From positions 1 through 9,303 of the forward strand of contig JANXVV010000587.1 in NCBI GenBank assembly GCA_025351525.1: a stretch of DNA of 9,303 bases, given 5' to 3'. The position numbers were made by a program, and so were the translations under genes. This document shows positions 1-6,256 of this stretch, one piece after another (the first letter of the stretch is position 1; every line of letters begins with the position of its first letter). The notes below the pieces were generated by a model. The model worked only from the letters and a program-made list of their open reading frames with translations. It was not told where the DNA came from and did not search any database. The stretch is from Humisphaera sp. (lineage in GTDB: Bacteria; Planctomycetota; Phycisphaerae; Tepidisphaerales; Tepidisphaeraceae).

Positions 1-4
1 GTAT

Positions 5-69
5 TTGCCGCTTGCGGCTTAGCCGTGTCACGTCCTTAACGGACGGGAAGGCTAAGCCGCAAGCGGCAA
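5..69. repeat. Long inverted repeat / hairpin downstream of katE
   Basis: Two perfectly complementary 20-base arms (5-24 and 50-69, first arm TTGCCGCTTGCGGCTTAGCC) flank a 25-base loop. The loop contains a second small hairpin (CGTCC at 31-35, GGACG at 41-45). The element starts 31 bases past the katE stop codon, so the transcript would fold into a very stable stem there. No U-run follows on the katE side (only AATAC), so classical intrinsic termination is not assured; the stem may instead protect the 3' end. Arms rich in GCCGCTTGCGGCTTAGC are, from memory, typical of dispersed repeats in planctomycete genomes; this cannot be checked here. Confidence 0.8.
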
Positions 70-100
70 GTCAAAGTTGGATTTTCATCCTGGGCGGGTG

Positions 101-2212
101 CTACGCAGGCACCGATTCAACCGGCCGCTCATAATGTCGCTGCATCATTGCATCGACAAATGAGCGTATTACCGCTTTAACATCGCCGCGCGCCGGTGCG
201 GTCACCACACCTTGGTTCGTCGCCACGGTCTGGTCGCCCGAAGCTACTTTCAGTTGTGCCTTTGCCAGTAGTTCAACCCCTTCACCCATGGCCGCAATCG
301 CCTTGCCGTGAAAGTAGGCTTCGGCGACGAAGTGGACCGCCAATCCCTGCTGCACCATCGCAGCCGCACTTTCCTTGCCGCCGGGAATGAACACGGCATC
401 ATATATGACCGATGGTGCGTTGGGCGCGGCATGGTCGACAGCAATCTCACTGCCGTCCGCTGATTTCACGGTGCCGGCGACCCTGGAAATCACCTCGACG
501 ACCGCTCCCATTTTTCGGAGCGATGACTGAATCTCGCGGATCTGCCGACCCTCCGCCCCCGCCGCCACAAGAATGGCGATCTTCCGGCCTTTGATGCTGT
601 CCGCCGGCTTGTTCATGCTAAGGGCGACCGAACTGCGATCGTGTGCCTTCACCTTCGGCTTGCCCGTCACCTTCACGGCTATGTTCGCCGCCACCTTTTT
701 CGCCAGTTCCGCCGACACGTTTACCAGAAGTTCATTGACGACACGCTCCTGCACCGCTTTGGTTTCCAGCATGTTCAACTCGAAGCTGAAGCTCGCCACG
801 ATATGTTCCTTCTCCCACAAAGCCATGCTGTTCCAGAACAAAGTAGCCTGGCTGAAGTGGTCGCTGAAACTTGGGCTTCGCTGGCGGATCTTGGTGCCTT
901 CCATTCTTTCCGGATAGCTCGAAAAAGCGGTGAGCGTTTCGGGGGAATGGGTCGGCTGGCCGTTGCCCAGGGAGTTGGGGAAGTAGGCGACGCGGCCTTT
1001 GTGAATCATCGACTGCGACTTGCCTTCGCGCTGGTTATTATCCACCGGTACCGTCGGCCGGTTGATCGGCAACTGCGCAAAGTTGGGCCCGAGGCGGGTG
1101 ATCTGCGTATCCATGTACGAGAACAGCCGTCCCTGCAAAAGCGGGTCGTTACTGAAATCAATGCCCGGCACCACATGGCCTGTGTGAAACGCGACCTGCT
1201 CGGTTTCGGCAAAATAATTATCCGGGTTCCGGTTGATAACCATCTTTCCGAGGCGACGCACCGGGACCAGTTCTTCGGGGATCAGTTTCGTCGCGTCGAG
1301 CAGATCGAAGCCGAATTTGTGTTCGTCCATTTCCTCGACGATCTGCACGCCCAGTTCCCATTCGGGGAAGTCCCCGCGCTCGATCGCCATCCACATATCA
1401 CGGCGATGGAAATCCGCGTCCTTGCCGGCGATCTTCTGCGCCTCATCCCATACCAGGGAATGAATCCCCTTGATCGGTTTCCAGTGGAATTTCACAAACC
1501 GCGCTTTGCCTTTGGCGTTGATCAGTCGGAAGGTGTGAACGCCGAACCCTTCCATCATGCTGAAGCTGCGAGGGATGCCGCGATCGGACATCACCCACAT
1601 CAGCGTGTGGGTGGATTCGGGCGTAAGCGAGACGAAATCCCAGAAAGTATCGTGAGCCGACGCCGCCTGCGGAATCTCATTATGAGGCTCCGGTTTCACC
1701 GCGTGAATCAGGTCGGGGAATTTGATGGCATCCTGAATGAAGAAGACCGGCATGTTGTTGCCGACCAGATCCCACACGCCCTCGTCCGTATAAAATTTGA
1801 CGGCGAATCCGCGCACGTCCCTAGCCGTATCCGCCGACCCACGCGAACCGGCCACCGTGGAGAATCGCAAAAATACCGGCGTCTTTTTGGCGGGATCCTG
1901 AAAAACCTGCGCCCGCGAGTATTCGGAGAACGGCTCATACACTTGAAAATAACCGTGCGCCCCCGCTCCCCGGGCATGTACGACCCGCTCTGGAATGCGC
2001 TCGTGATCGAAATGCTGAATTTTCTCCCGCAGATGGAAATCTTCCAGCAGCGTCGGGCCGCGCACCCCGGCTTTCAGCGAGTTCTGATCGTCGCTGATTT
2101 TCAACCCTTGGTTGGTCGTCAGTTTTTCGCCCGCCATATGGGTGTCGCGTGCAAAATCCCGATCCTTGCGTGTGTTGCCGTTACCGCCTTTATCGATTCT
2201 CTTCATTGCCAT
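101..2212 (-). CDS. katE: Large-subunit monofunctional heme catalase (HPII/KatE type)
   Basis: This is a cytoplasmic hydroperoxidase that converts hydrogen peroxide to water and oxygen. The 703-residue product has the clade 2 layout: a flexible N-terminal arm, a heme catalase core (about 50-500) and a C-terminal DJ-1/PfpI-like flavodoxin-fold domain (about 541-690). The distal His is H79 (RVVHARG), the distal Asn N152 (VGNNMPVFF) and the proximal heme Tyr Y366 (GRLFSYMDTQ). H343 (AFHTGH) aligns with E. coli HPII His392, which is covalently bonded to the proximal Tyr, so the same bond is possible here. All four sites keep a constant offset of 49 from HPII numbering. The C-terminal domain lacks a DJ-1 nucleophile Cys (AIAAMGEG), as expected for catalases. 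I chose the start at 2212 over an upstream in-frame ATG at 2251 because GAGGAG lies 5 bases before it. The enzyme is shorter than HPII (753 residues), mostly at the N-terminus. It is transcribed alone, away from the deacetylase. Confidence 0.96.
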   Translation of the reverse strand: MAMKRIDKGGNGNTRKDRDFARDTHMAGEKLTTNQGLKISDDQNSLKAGVRGPTLLEDFHLREKIQHFDHERIPERVVHARGAGAHGYFQVYEPFSEYSRAQVFQDPAKKTPVFLRFSTVAGSRGSADTARDVRGFAVKFYTDEGVWDLVGNNMPVFFIQDAIKFPDLIHAVKPEPHNEIPQAASAHDTFWDFVSLTPESTHTLMWVMSDRGIPRSFSMMEGFGVHTFRLINAKGKARFVKFHWKPIKGIHSLVWDEAQKIAGKDADFHRRDMWMAIERGDFPEWELGVQIVEEMDEHKFGFDLLDATKLIPEELVPVRRLGKMVINRNPDNYFAETEQVAFHTGHVVPGIDFSNDPLLQGRLFSYMDTQITRLGPNFAQLPINRPTVPVDNNQREGKSQSMIHKGRVAYFPNSLGNGQPTHSPETLTAFSSYPERMEGTKIRQRSPSFSDHFSQATLFWNSMALWEKEHIVASFSFELNMLETKAVQERVVNELLVNVSAELAKKVAANIAVKVTGKPKVKAHDRSSVALSMNKPADSIKGRKIAILVAAGAEGRQIREIQSSLRKMGAVVEVISRVAGTVKSADGSEIAVDHAAPNAPSVIYDAVFIPGGKESAAAMVQQGLAVHFVAEAYFHGKAIAAMGEGVELLAKAQLKVASGDQTVATNQGVVTAPARGDVKAVIRSFVDAMMQRHYERPVESVPA

Positions 2213-2299
2213 GAACGCTCCTCGAAGAATAGTTTGAAAAACCGACCTCAAAATGAATTTAGCGACGCGCGCATTGATCTGGAACGGGAAAATTGTGCC

Positions 2300-2327
2300 G
2301 ATATATATGACAGCACATGTAGATCAA
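2300..2327 (-). promoter_or_regulatory. Candidate sigma70 promoter of katE
   Basis: Read on the minus strand, TTGATC (-35, 2322-2327) and TATATC (-10, 2300-2305) are separated by 16 bases. Each matches the consensus at 4 of 6 positions. The predicted transcript would have a leader of roughly 80 bases before the katE start. No regulator-binding site (for example OxyR or PerR) is recognisable with confidence. The assignment is tentative because AT-rich runs here allow alternative registers. Confidence 0.35.
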
Positions 2328-2368
2328 AGACTCCAGGTTCCGATAATAAATCCGAGGGTGTCACTCAT

Positions 2369-2502
2369 TTTCTTGGCGACGGCGACCAAGCCGTCATTCT
2401 GAGCGCAGCGAAGAATCTGCTTTATTCGTCGAGTGAGCCGGATCCCTCGATGCGCTCAGGATGACAGTCTTCGGACCGTTTAAGCCATGGATCGCCAAGA
2501 AA
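2369..2502. repeat. MITE-like nested inverted repeat in the katE/deacetylase gap
   Basis: An outer perfect 11-bp inverted repeat (TTTCTTGGCGA at 2369-2379, TCGCCAAGAAA at 2492-2502) encloses an inner 15-bp inverted repeat with one mismatch (GTCATTCTGAGCGCA at 2393-2407, TGCGCTCAGGATGAC at 2451-2465). The inner unit, beginning GTCATTCTGAGCG and ending CTCAGGATGAC, resembles a short dispersed repeat seen in many bacterial genomes. Nothing in it looks coding. It sits between two divergent genes, upstream of both promoters. No clear target-site duplication borders the outer arms, so calling it a miniature transposable element is an inference. Confidence 0.6.
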
Positions 2503-2510
2503 GAGCGTTA

Positions 2511-2547
2511 AACCCAAATCCAATTGAAACGCGCAATTGTTTGGGTT
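2511..2547. promoter_or_regulatory. Inverted repeat upstream of the deacetylase gene; possible operator or leader stem
   Basis: AACCCAAA-tc-CAATTG (2511-2526) is mirrored by CAATTGTTTGGGTT (2534-2547), giving 14 paired bases with a two-base bulge and a 7-base spacer. The distal arm overlaps a possible -35 (TTGGGT, 2541-2546), 18 bases before a possible -10 (TAGACT, 2565-2570). That promoter would start transcription about 10 bases ahead of the ATG at 2587. The geometry suits an operator, but the promoter boxes are weak and no regulator is identified. Confidence 0.4.
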
Positions 2548-2586
2548 ACCGAAGGCGAAAATGTTAGACTTTATGCGACATTGGAC

Positions 2587-3519
2587 ATGAGGCAGAATCT
2601 TAATCAGGCAACCAGCTTCGATCGTCTGCCGGACGCGCTCACCCGCATTCCGGCGAATCTGCCATTGGTAGAGTCCCGGCGGATCACGGTGGTTTTTCGA
2701 TACGATGACTGCAACAGCGAAAGTTCGATATTTCTGGAACGCAATTTGATTGAAGCGTTCCGCAGTCACTCCATGCCGTTCACGATCGGGGTCACCCCGT
2801 TTGTCACCTCCGGTGAAGTGGATGATGCGAGTCCCTGTCCCGCGATTCCCCTGGGTTTTGAAAAAATCGAATTGCTGAAACATATGGTCGAGACGCCGGA
2901 CACCGAGATTGCGCTCCATGGCATCTCTCACCAGACCATCCGCCCCGGTGCGGACGGCGGATGCACCGAGTTCGCTGGTCTGACACTGTGCGCCCAACGC
3001 GAACGCCTCGACCGAGGCAGGCGATTTTTGGAAGCGACCCTGCAAGTGCCGGTGACCACGCTGATTCCGCCGTGGAACAGTTACGATGAGAACACCCTCC
3101 GTGCCGCTTACGCTTCGGGTTTCACCACCGTCTCCGGCGATACAAATGGTTTTGCGCCTTGCGGATCACCGCTGCAATTTGTGCCCTTCACCTGTACGTT
3201 GGTGGGGCTGAAGTCCGCTATCCGCTGGGCGAGGATGTCGTTCGATCCCGCGCCGATCATCACCGTTCTGTTTCATCCTTACGACTTCGCACGGGCCGCC
3301 CAGCCGCGCCCGATGACCATCGACCAGTTGTTGAATTTGCTAAGCTGGGTGCGCGGCCAAGCGGATGTTTCAACCGCGACGATTGCGGGCCTGGGTGTAC
3401 GCGGTGCCGATGTCAGCGCGGAACGGCTTGATCGATACCGAGCCGCGCGCGGTTCCCTCATCAGCCGTCTCATTCCGGGACATGCAAGCCGAAGCCGAGT
3501 CTACGGATCAACGCGATAA
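2587..3519 (+). CDS. Polysaccharide deacetylase-like protein (NodB fold, DUF2334-like)
   Basis: The 310-residue product carries the spaced motifs of the NodB/carbohydrate esterase 4-like barrel. Motif 1 is VFRYDDC with D40 and D41 (base and metal ligand), motif 2 is HGISH with H111 and H115 (metal ligands), motif 3 is PPWNSYDENT (161-170), and the terminal catalytic His is in VLFHPYDF (H230). Members remove acyl groups, usually N-acetyl, from glycans. The RYDDC form of motif 1 and the W in motif 3 fit the divergent DUF2334-type branch better than classical chitin deacetylases, so the substrate is unknown. No signal peptide or membrane segment is visible, suggesting a cytoplasmic enzyme or a missed start. 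An in-frame TTG at 2524 would add 21 residues but lies within the inverted repeat and lacks a ribosome site; the ATG at 2587 is preferred although its own Shine-Dalgarno is weak. The gene stands alone, with no glycan-synthesis neighbours here. Confidence 0.75.
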   Translation: MRQNLNQATSFDRLPDALTRIPANLPLVESRRITVVFRYDDCNSESSIFLERNLIEAFRSHSMPFTIGVTPFVTSGEVDDASPCPAIPLGFEKIELLKHMVETPDTEIALHGISHQTIRPGADGGCTEFAGLTLCAQRERLDRGRRFLEATLQVPVTTLIPPWNSYDENTLRAAYASGFTTVSGDTNGFAPCGSPLQFVPFTCTLVGLKSAIRWARMSFDPAPIITVLFHPYDFARAAQPRPMTIDQLLNLLSWVRGQADVSTATIAGLGVRGADVSAERLDRYRAARGSLISRLIPGHASRSRVYGSTR

Positions 3520-3550
3520 GTCCCTACCTTACGGCGTTTCTGAAATAAAT

Positions 3551-3621
3551 CGTGGCATGGGCTACCAGCCCATGATTTTCTTGTTCGACTTCGAAAACAT
3601 GGGCTGGTAGCCCCTGCTACG
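3551..3621. repeat. 71-nt double-hairpin repeat, copy 1
   Basis: Two opposed hairpins flank an AT-rich centre. The left one is CATGGGCT-ACC-AGCCCATG and the right one is CATGGGCT-GGT-AGCCCCTG, with a TTTTCTTGTTC...TTCGAAAA centre. The whole unit is also an inverted repeat. It is the same length as copy 2 and nearly identical to it, including the centre. It lies in the 119-base gap between the convergent deacetylase and arsM genes, where the hairpins could end or stabilise both transcripts. It contains no plausible gene. Confidence 0.85.
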
Positions 3622-3638
3622 GAATCGAAGACATAGGC

Positions 3639-4529
3639 TCACCGCGCCGGTTTCACCGCGTACACCTTTACGGTGGCCGCATAATCGTTGATGTTGTATC
3701 GCTCCAGTATGGCCGTGAGTTCGGCGTGGACGCCGCGTGAAGTGGCGTCGGTAGACTCCCCACCACAGCAGGATGCGCCGAAAACCGGAAGCGATGACTC
3801 TACTTTCATGGATGGCGAACAGCAGCCCGACTGTCCCTCGACATTCGCATAGGCATTGAGATCGGCACCGGTATTCACGACATGCACCGCCGCGAACCCC
3901 GCCGCCGTCAGCCCGGACTCGAACTCTTCGATTCGGATGGCACCGGCGATGCAACCTACGTAGGCCATCACATCGCGGGCCAAATCATCCGGGAGCGTCT
4001 GCTTCAACGCGATGTCACTCACCGCGACTCTACCCCCCGGTTTCAGCACGCGAAACATCTCTCGGAACACCGCCTGTTTGTCGGCGGCCAGATTGATGAC
4101 GCAATTCGAAATGATGCAGTCCGCCGATCTATCCGCAAGCGGAAGATGGTCGATGCTCGCCAGATGAAACTCGACGTTCTGTACGTTCGCCTTCACGGCG
4201 TTTTTCTTCGCGCGGTCGATCATCTCGATCGTTCTGTCGATGCCGATCGCCTTGCCGCTCGGCCCTACCTTCTGAGCGGCCAGGAAAACATCGAGGCCCC
4301 CGCCGCAGCCGAGATCGACGACCACCTCGCCCGGCTTAAGGGAAGCCGTCGCGGTCGGGTTGCCGCAGGACAGACCCATGTTCGCCTCGGCGGGAATCGA
4401 ATCCAGCTCGCCCGCCGAATACCCAAATGCCTCGGCTACTTTTCGCACGCCGGCGTCACGGCTCGATAGATTGCTGCCGGCCACCGCCCCGTACTTCTGC
4501 TCGACGATCGCGTCCATGTCCGTTTTCAT
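3639..4529 (-). CDS. arsM: Arsenite S-adenosylmethionine methyltransferase
   Basis: This cytoplasmic enzyme methylates trivalent arsenic with SAM, giving mono-, di- and trimethyl arsenicals. The 296-residue product has the SAM-binding motif VVDLGCGGGLD (70-80) in a class I methyltransferase fold. The three conserved As(III)-binding cysteines are C55 (MGLSCGNP), C143 (IISNCVINL) and C193 (YVGCIAGA). A C-terminal region carries two Cys pairs (C236-C237, C254-C255), often seen in bacterial ArsM. The start at 4529 is fixed by GAGGAGGTG five bases upstream. The ATG overlaps the aquaporin stop as ATGA, so the two are probably translationally coupled. The reading frame stays open upstream to 5276, but that part only shadows the aquaporin gene and is not a fusion. 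It is the last gene of the ars cluster. Confidence 0.96.
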   Translation of the reverse strand: MKTDMDAIVEQKYGAVAGSNLSSRDAGVRKVAEAFGYSAGELDSIPAEANMGLSCGNPTATASLKPGEVVVDLGCGGGLDVFLAAQKVGPSGKAIGIDRTIEMIDRAKKNAVKANVQNVEFHLASIDHLPLADRSADCIISNCVINLAADKQAVFREMFRVLKPGGRVAVSDIALKQTLPDDLARDVMAYVGCIAGAIRIEEFESGLTAAGFAAVHVVNTGADLNAYANVEGQSGCCSPSMKVESSLPVFGASCCGGESTDATSRGVHAELTAILERYNINDYAATVKVYAVKPAR

Positions 4530-5215
4530 TTCGACACCTCCTCTTCCGTTAAATTGAACGATGCTTTCAAGGCCTGCTTGCTCCGCGTACCATGCCAGCA
4601 CGGCACCGCCAGAGCGGCACCGAGCAATGGCCCGACAAGGTAGACCCAGAGCGAACGCAGATTTCCCGACACGATCGCCGGCGCGATGGAGCGCGCCGGG
4701 TTCATCGAAGCTCCACAGATCGGCCCGGCGAACAGAGCCTCCAACGCGATGACGCCTCCGATGGCAATGCCCGCCATCAACCCCTGCTCCTTCGAGCCTG
4801 TGGCCACACTGAGAACCACGAACATCAGCAGAGCGGTCAGGATCATTTCCAGTACGAAAGACTGTAGGTTCGATCCGCGTGGAAGCGTAGCCCCGAGGTT
4901 GGCAATGTTGCCGAACAGCAACCGAAGCGTCCCGCTGGCGGCCAACGCCCCGGCGAACTGGCAGGCGACATAGGGCCCAATACGATGCGCCGGAAATCGC
5001 CTTGCGAGAAAAAAACCAACCGTCACCGCCGGGTTGAAGTGGGCATCCGACACATCTCCAAGCGCGTAGATCATCGCCATGACGATCAGACCGAATGTCA
5101 GGGAAATGCCCAGATGCGTGATCGCCCCGCCGGAGATCGTGTTGACGATCACGGCACCCGTCCCCGCGAAGACGATCGCGAAGCTGCCGAGAAATTCCGC
5201 AAAACATTTCCGCAT
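4526..5215 (-). CDS. NIP-like aquaglyceroporin of the ars cluster
   Basis: This is an inner-membrane MIP-family channel, 229 residues, with six predicted transmembrane helices and two half-helices. Both NPA motifs are present: N61-P62-A63 (AHFNPAVTV) and N172-P173-A174 (GASMNPARS). The stretch LFAGPICGASMNPAR closely resembles plant nodulin-26-like (NIP) channels and their bacterial relatives. The inferred selectivity filter is F41, A160, A169, R175; the small Ala in place of the His of water-selective AqpZ fits passage of larger uncharged solutes such as As(OH)3. In Sinorhizobium meliloti an aquaglyceroporin (AqpS) takes the place of an arsenite pump, and a similar efflux role is inferred here. 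The start at 5215 follows AAGGA at 7-base spacing. The stop overlaps arsM by four bases. A repeat-filled 187-base gap separates it from arsC. Substrate specificity cannot be proven from sequence. Confidence 0.92.
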   Translation of the reverse strand: MRKCFAEFLGSFAIVFAGTGAVIVNTISGGAITHLGISLTFGLIVMAMIYALGDVSDAHFNPAVTVGFFLARRFPAHRIGPYVACQFAGALAASGTLRLLFGNIANLGATLPRGSNLQSFVLEMILTALLMFVVLSVATGSKEQGLMAGIAIGGVIALEALFAGPICGASMNPARSIAPAIVSGNLRSLWVYLVGPLLGAALAVPCWHGTRSKQALKASFNLTEEEVSK

Positions 5216-5268
5216 CGCTCGGTCCTTCGAATCGAATTAGATCATATTTAGAAACCGGCTGGGTTCGC

Positions 5269-5339
5269 CGTAGCATGGGCTACCAGCCCATGATTTTCTT
5301 GTTCAAATTCAAAAACATGGGCTGGTAGCCCATGCTCCG
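5269..5339. repeat. 71-nt double-hairpin repeat, copy 2 (inside the ars cluster)
   Basis: This copy has the same architecture and length as the one at 3551-3621: CATGGGCT-ACC-AGCCCATG, then TTTTCTTGTTC and TTCAAAAA, then CATGGGCT-GGT-AGCCCATG. The outer bases GTAGC and GCTCC extend the overall pairing. It differs from copy 1 at only a few positions. It lies between arsC and the aquaporin gene, starting 53 bases upstream of the aquaporin start codon, so the mRNA hairpins would fall within the polycistronic transcript. Confidence 0.85.
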
Positions 5340-5347
5340 ACGACCTC

Positions 5348-5395
5348 CACCGTGTTCTTGCATTTAAAAAGCACGGGCGAGACGCCCATGCCACC
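5348..5395. repeat. Degenerate variant of the double-hairpin repeat
   Basis: Directly after copy 2, TTCTTG, an A-rich run and a single hairpin (GGGCG-AGA-CGCCC followed by ATGCCAC, 5374-5394) mirror the right half of the 71-nt unit. The closing base pair and loop differ from the main copies (G-C with AGA, against T-A with GGT) and the stem is kept by paired change. The left hairpin is reduced to CCACCGTG. It ends 8 bases before the arsC stop codon. Confidence 0.55.
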
Positions 5396-5402
5396 TGAAA
5401 AT

Positions 5403-5846
5403 TCACTGAGTGTCTAATGATAAATAGTCTTCCAGATGCTCGATGAATTTGCGAATCTCATCGCGCACCCGCCGATAGTGCCCGAGTGCCTCTTCCTCGC
5501 TCACGGCTTCCCTGGCCAGCCGGGGTGGATCGTCAAAACCCACATGCACCACCTGCGTATGCCCCGGAAAAATCGGGCAACTCTCGTTCGCGTGATCGCA
5601 CACCGTGATGACAAAATCGAACGGCACTTGTTTGAGATCACCGACGTGCTTCGAGTGATGGCCGCTGATGTCAACCCCCGCTTCCGCCATCACCCGCACC
5701 GCCCGGGCGTTCATCCCGTGCGGTTCCGTGCCGGCGGAGTATGCTTCGACCGTGTCTCTGCGGAGATGCCTGGCCCACCCTTCGGCCATCTGGCTGCGGC
5801 AGGAATTCCCCGTGCAGAGAAAAAGAATCTTTGTCTTACCGGTCAT
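5403..5846 (-). CDS. arsC: Thioredoxin-coupled arsenate reductase (LMW-PTP family)
   Basis: This cytoplasmic enzyme reduces arsenate to arsenite. The 147-residue product has the low-molecular-weight phosphatase fold with the P-loop CTGNSCRS near the N-terminus (C11-x5-R17). The redox relay Cys pair is C83 and C90 in VCDHANESCPIFPG, and the general acid lies in FDDPP (D106). This C11/C83/C90/D106 set matches Staphylococcus pI258 ArsC (C10/C82/C89/D105) with an offset of one, so thioredoxin rather than glutaredoxin is the expected electron donor. The start at 5846 is the only usable ATG, because the two overlapping upstream ATGs run into stops; the ribosome site is weak (GAAAGA). It is the second gene of the cluster, 47 bases after arsR. 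Its product, arsenite, is the substrate for the aquaporin and ArsM encoded downstream. Confidence 0.96.
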   Translation of the reverse strand: MTGKTKILFLCTGNSCRSQMAEGWARHLRRDTVEAYSAGTEPHGMNARAVRVMAEAGVDISGHHSKHVGDLKQVPFDFVITVCDHANESCPIFPGHTQVVHVGFDDPPRLAREAVSEEEALGHYRRVRDEIRKFIEHLEDYLSLDTQ

Positions 5847-5857
5847 CAGTCATCTTT

Positions 5858-5880
5858 CATTCGCCTATACGAATATATAT
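5858..5880. promoter_or_regulatory. Possible secondary ArsR-type site in the arsR-arsC gap
   Basis: An ATTCG (5859-5863) / CGAAT (5870-5874) inverted repeat with a 6-base spacer sits beside an alternating AT run (ATATATAT), 13 bases upstream of the arsC start codon. The CGAAT half-site and AT flank resemble the main arsR operator at 6255-6274. This could be a second ArsR-bound site, but the arms are only five bases long. Confidence 0.3.
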
Positions 5881-5893
5881 GAATCAAAAAAAA

Positions 5894-6256
5894 TCAATCG
5901 CAGCACGGTTCAAAATCGCCGCAAGTCTTCCCCAACTCCTTCAAATCCTTTGCCAGTTCCGGCACATCGGTAAAGCAGCACGACAGGCATTCCAACATCT
6001 TCCGATGAAACGCATTATTCGCCCGCGAAAGCTCATAGTACATCCACAGTCCCTCCTTACGCGAGGATACAAGCCCTGCTTTACGGAGATAAGCCAGATG
6101 CCGTGACACCTTCGGTTGCGGCACCCCGATGACCCGCACCAAATCGCAGACGCATATCTCACCGGATTGCAGGAGGTTGAGGATGCGCAGCCGGGTACGG
6201 TCCGAAAACGCCCGGAACACCAGGTCGACATTACTTTTAACCTTCGTCGATTGCAT
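5894..6256 (-). CDS. arsR: ArsR/SmtB-family arsenic-responsive repressor
   Basis: This 120-residue winged-helix repressor should release DNA on binding As(III). The helix-turn-helix spans about 33-58, ending in QPKVSRHLAYLRKAGLV, with the wing at RKEGLWMYYEL. The metal-binding ICVCDL motif is present (C35, C37), but the third Cys of the R773-type CVCDLC site is V40. Additional cysteines cluster at the C-terminal side: C90, C93, C94, C112, C118, C119. Some ArsR proteins bind arsenic through C-terminal Cys pairs, so the sensing site may involve these. It is the first gene of the minus-strand arsR-arsC-aquaporin-arsM cluster. Its ATG lies 13 bases from the -10 box, so the leader is only a few bases long and no Shine-Dalgarno is seen. 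Autoregulation is likely through the overlapping inverted repeat. Confidence 0.95.
   Translation of the reverse strand: MQSTKVKSNVDLVFRAFSDRTRLRILNLLQSGEICVCDLVRVIGVPQPKVSRHLAYLRKAGLVSSRKEGLWMYYELSRANNAFHRKMLECLSCCFTDVPELAKDLKELGKTCGDFEPCCD

Noticed and set aside
2213..2251. Extended N-terminus of the catalase from an ATG at 2251
   Set aside because: The extra 13 residues have no family counterpart and the internal ATG at 2212 has a perfectly placed GAGGAG.
641..2464. 607-codon open frame on the plus strand, antisense to the catalase gene
   Set aside because: It has no recognisable domain, is rich in His/Arg as expected of a reverse-strand shadow of GC-rich coding DNA, and lies almost wholly over a catalase gene with complete catalytic residues.
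2422..3045. 207-codon minus-strand frame over the deacetylase gene
   Set aside because: It shadows a plus-strand gene with ordered catalytic motifs and also runs through the MITE-like repeat; no domain is visible.
5216..5268. Internal promoter for the aquaporin gene (TATGAT-like -10)
   Set aside because: A reasonable -10 exists on the minus strand but no acceptable -35 lies at 16-18 bases, so it was left out of the features.
3639..5276. 545-residue possible fusion protein ending in ArsM
   Set aside because: The first 249 codons are an out-of-frame reading of the aquaporin gene. ArsM has its own strong ribosome site at 4535-4543 and a canonical N-terminus at 4529.
3551..5395. CRISPR-like reading of the repeated 71-nt units
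   Set aside because: The copies are about 1.7 kb apart with genes between them, the only adjacent unit is degenerate, and there are no regular spacers or cas genes.
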